From: Bacillus sp. FJAT-42376
GTDB lineage: Bacteria > Bacillota > Bacilli > Bacillales > Bacillaceae
Direction: 5' to 3'
NCBI RefSeq assembly: GCF_003816055.1
Contig: NZ_CP033906.1
Span: forward strand, 1,240,001 to 1,304,000
Length of the DNA stretch: 64,000 bases
Shown here: positions 60,771 to 64,000 of the stretch, one piece after another
How the letters are laid out: every line of letters begins with the position of its first letter
Position numbering within the stretch: position 1 is the first letter of the stretch
Position numbers and translations under genes: made by a program
The notes under the pieces: model-generated
Database searches by the model: none
What the model was told of the DNA's origin: nothing
The model's input: the letters and a program-made list of their open reading frames with translations, nothing else

Positions 60771-61178
60771 ATGTTAACGGCAAGCTATGAGGAGCACTGT
60801 TCCTTAATCTGCGTACCAAGTATGAGGGAACTGGATTATTTCCAGGCATTTGCGGGAAACGCCCATTCCTCGATCCTGTATTTGACGAGTGATGAGGAAG
60901 TGAAGGTTTCTCTTGAGCGTCAGGGGGCAGACAAAGTTCTGCTGACAAGTCTGTATTCAGAGACCATTTTTTTTGAAGAGAATGTGACCCGCATCATTCT
61001 TCTGGAGCACAGTCTTTTATCGACGAGCTTGCTGCTAAGGTCACTGAAAAACAGCATCAACGCGCCTATTACTGTAGTAACCAGATTTAAAGCCTATCCG
61101 TCAGAGCTTTACCGCAGGCTGGGTGCACGGTATGTGATTTATTCCAATTCCAGCAAGATCGGATTTTTAGTACAATAG
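60771..61178 (+). CDS. Unknown 135-residue protein between glpP and glpF
   Basis: Alternating hydrophobic strands and helices (SLICVPSMRELDYFQAFAG, ILYLTSDEEVKVSLERQGA, then RLGARYVIYSNSSKIG) suggest a small Rossmann-like alpha/beta fold. No nucleotide-binding Gly motif is seen. ATG 60771 follows GAAGGGGATAAC. A promoter and attenuator-like hairpin precede it. Function not recognised. Confidence 0.7.
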   Translation: MLTASYEEHCSLICVPSMRELDYFQAFAGNAHSSILYLTSDEEVKVSLERQGADKVLLTSLYSETIFFEENVTRIILLEHSLLSTSLLLRSLKNSINAPITVVTRFKAYPSELYRRLGARYVIYSNSSKIGFLVQ

Positions 61179-61204
61179 CCTCACGGAAAATCCGGTCTAT
61201 ATGC

Positions 61205-61236
61205 TTGACAACGCTTTCAAACAGTCTTAGTATAAT
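61205..61236 (+). promoter_or_regulatory. glpFK promoter and cre site
   Basis: TTGACA (61205-61210) and TATAAT (61231-61236) are 20 bp apart, wider than usual. TGACAACGCTTTCA (61206-61219) matches the cre consensus at all but one defined position. Confidence 0.75.
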
Positions 61237-61239
61237 GAG

Positions 61240-61319
61240 TAAGTTAATTTATGTGACGGAGACGGGGAGATCCACAACTGTACTTTACTTCTGTAAGGGG
61301 ATAGTTGTGGATTTTTTTG
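61240..61319 (+). terminator. GlpP-controlled leader terminator of glpFK
   Basis: ATCCACAACT (61270-61279) and AGTTGTGGAT (61302-61311) arms, then seven Ts. The segment AAGTTAATTTATGTGACGG before it is shared in outline with the glpD leader and is the likely GlpP target. Confidence 0.85.
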
Positions 61320-61405
61320 ATGTAATGATTTTTCAATCGCTGCTCTACTTTATGGAAGCGTTCTCCTCACAGGTTAACTATAGACTTGATCATGGGGGGA
61401 TTATA

Positions 61406-62224
61406 ATGACTGCTTTTTGGGGTGAATTAATTGGAACGATGATTTTAATTGTGTTTGGTGCAGGAGTTTGTGCCGGAGTCAATTTAAAAGGATCGTTCGC
61501 TCAAAATTCAGGATGGATTGTCATCACCATGGGATGGGGACTGGGCGTTGCCATGGCGGCCTATGCGGTCGGAGGCATCAGCGGAGCCCATTTGAATCCC
61601 GCCCTTACAATCGGCCTTGCACTCACAGGCGCTTTTTCCTGGAGCATGGTCCCTGCATATATACTGGCTCAAATGATAGGGGCATTCATAGGAGCGGCAC
61701 TTATTTATTTTCATTACCTGCCGCACTGGAAGGCAACAGAAGATCCCGGTACGAAACTCGGCGTTTTTTCAACCGGACCGGCTATTCCGAATGTTTTTGC
61801 CAACTTCATCAGTGAAGCACTTGGGACATTTATATTAGTACTTGGTATCCTTTCAATAGGAGCAAATAAATTTACAGAAGGGTTAAATCCTCTGATTGTC
61901 GGTTTCCTCATTGTAGCCATTGGTTTATCATTGGGGGGGACAACGGGCTATGCCATCAATCCGGCCCGCGATCTCGGTCCGCGAATTGCCCATTTTGTTC
62001 TTCCGATTCCGGGAAAAGGACCATCGAACTGGCGTTACGCTTGGATACCGGTTGTCGGACCGATTGCAGGCGGAGCGTTTGGAGCTGTCTTTTACAACTA
62101 CGCATTTAAGGGCATCATGAATTCATCATTCTGGATTGTAACCGCTATCCTGGCTGTATTGCTAATTGCGACTTACGCGATGACAAAGCGGGAAAGTAAT
62201 ACACTGAAACAAAAAGCCGCTTAA
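61406..62224 (+). CDS. glpF: Glycerol uptake facilitator GlpF
   Basis: A 272-residue aquaglyceroporin of six helices. The two pore NPA motifs are visible: GAHLNPALTIGLA and YAINPARDLGPR with the selectivity Arg. ATG 61406 follows GGGGGGA. First gene of glpFK. Confidence 0.95.
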   Translation: MTAFWGELIGTMILIVFGAGVCAGVNLKGSFAQNSGWIVITMGWGLGVAMAAYAVGGISGAHLNPALTIGLALTGAFSWSMVPAYILAQMIGAFIGAALIYFHYLPHWKATEDPGTKLGVFSTGPAIPNVFANFISEALGTFILVLGILSIGANKFTEGLNPLIVGFLIVAIGLSLGGTTGYAINPARDLGPRIAHFVLPIPGKGPSNWRYAWIPVVGPIAGGAFGAVFYNYAFKGIMNSSFWIVTAILAVLLIATYAMTKRESNTLKQKAA

Positions 62225-62290
62225 TAAAACATGCTGCTGCAGTAAATGGATGGAATTTAGCTGCTGAATAAATTTGAGGAGGAAACATAG

Positions 62291-63800
<1,510 letters not shown>

Positions 63801-63805
63801 GAAAT

Positions 63806-63898
63806 CAAGTTAATGACAGTACGGTTGGAGATAAGGAGAGACCGCAGCGCTAAAACAGTGGAGACATTGTTTTGGTTCGTTGCGGTCTCTTTTTTTGC
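63806..63898 (+). terminator. GlpP-controlled leader terminator of glpD
   Basis: GAGACCGCAGCG (from 63839) pairs with CGTTGCGGTCTC, then seven Ts. AAGTTAATGACAGTACGG before the stem parallels the glpF leader. Confidence 0.85.
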
Positions 63899-63936
63899 GC
63901 CTTACGCTCCTTCCAAAAAATAGGGAGGCTAACATA

Positions 63937-64000
63937 ATGAGTTTTTCCAGTTTAGATAGAGAACAGCAGCTTCAGAAGATGGCAACGGAAGAATATGATT
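63937..64000 (+). CDS. glpD: Glycerol-3-phosphate dehydrogenase GlpD, N-terminal fragment
   Basis: Twenty-one codons (MSFSSLDREQQLQKMATEEY...) cut by the window edge. GGGAGG precedes the ATG. Position after glpK and a GlpP-type leader identify it; the flavin domain lies outside. Confidence 0.85.
   Translation, partial: MSFSSLDREQQLQKMATEEYD

Overview
The window comes from the chromosome of an endospore-forming, low- to mid-GC Bacillaceae relative of Bacillus subtilis (Bacillus or Metabacillus type). The evidence is sporulation genes (prkA, yhbH), a GerA/B/C germinant-receptor operon, strong AGGAGG ribosome sites with many TTG/GTG starts, CcpA cre sites, sigma-B and sigma-G promoter motifs, and two blocks in B. 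subtilis gene order: yhbB-trmL-prkA-yhbH on the left and yhcT-yhcU ... yhcV-yhcW-yhcX-glpP ... glpF-glpK-glpD on the right. No rRNA, tRNA, CRISPR, transposase or prophage was seen.

Layout. 0-6.5 kb: amidase YhbB, tRNA methylase TrmL, sporulation kinase PrkA, YhbH, a GIY-YIG protein and two small ORFs. 6.7-9.8 kb: a 2-keto-3-deoxygluconate cluster (kdgK-kdgA-LacI repressor) with cre and twin operators, ending in a truncated hexulose-phosphate synthase. 10-12.2 kb: a polar amino-acid ABC transporter. 12.3-15.1 kb: IclR-MFS-UPF0303-monooxygenase operon whose last gene seems to start at ATA. 15.1-16.4 kb: stress flavoprotein-like gene with a sigma-B promoter, and an azoreductase with an MhqR-type operator. 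16.4-17.1 kb: tandem array of a 102-bp repeat. 17.3-23.3 kb: YuiD-like PAP2 protein, amino-acid permease with CodY-like boxes, DUF3889 protein, SAM-riboswitch-controlled NhaC/MetT transporter, acyltransferase 3. 23.3-27.8 kb (minus): ger operon with a small two-helix D-type subunit. 28.1-30.1 kb: a sigma-B-type promoter driving a CarH-like cobalamin-binding protein and a kinase-like ATPase that lacks the phosphoacceptor His. 30.6-32.8 kb: ABC-F ATPase behind a leader peptide and attenuator. 33-42 kb: FabF paralogue, CidAB, CMD protein, LysR regulator, flavin reductase, DUF2817 peptidase-like protein, chemoreceptor, quinone reductase. 42.5-47 kb (minus): GH66 dextranase and secreted GH31 alpha-glucosidase. 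47.4-64 kb: yvgN, yhcT-yhcU, a second 102-bp array, a BdbD/BdbC-like pair, LacI regulator with an oligo-1,6-glucosidase, yhcV-W-X, glpP, a 3.4-kb island, then glpF-glpK-glpD with GlpP antitermination leaders.

How it works together. Extracellular dextranase and GH31 enzyme plus cytoplasmic MalL, whose Val200 points to alpha-1,6 specificity, form a dispersed isomalto-oligosaccharide pathway, probably under the LacI protein and CcpA. The glp genes share CcpA control with it through near-identical cre sites.

Strongest leads: (1) two unlinked arrays with the same 102-bp, 21/18-bp modular architecture; (2) the sigma-B-type B12-sensor/His-less kinase operon; (3) the ATA start codon in an ATAA overlap; (4) a series of dispersed repeats that look like internal-deletion derivatives of one another.
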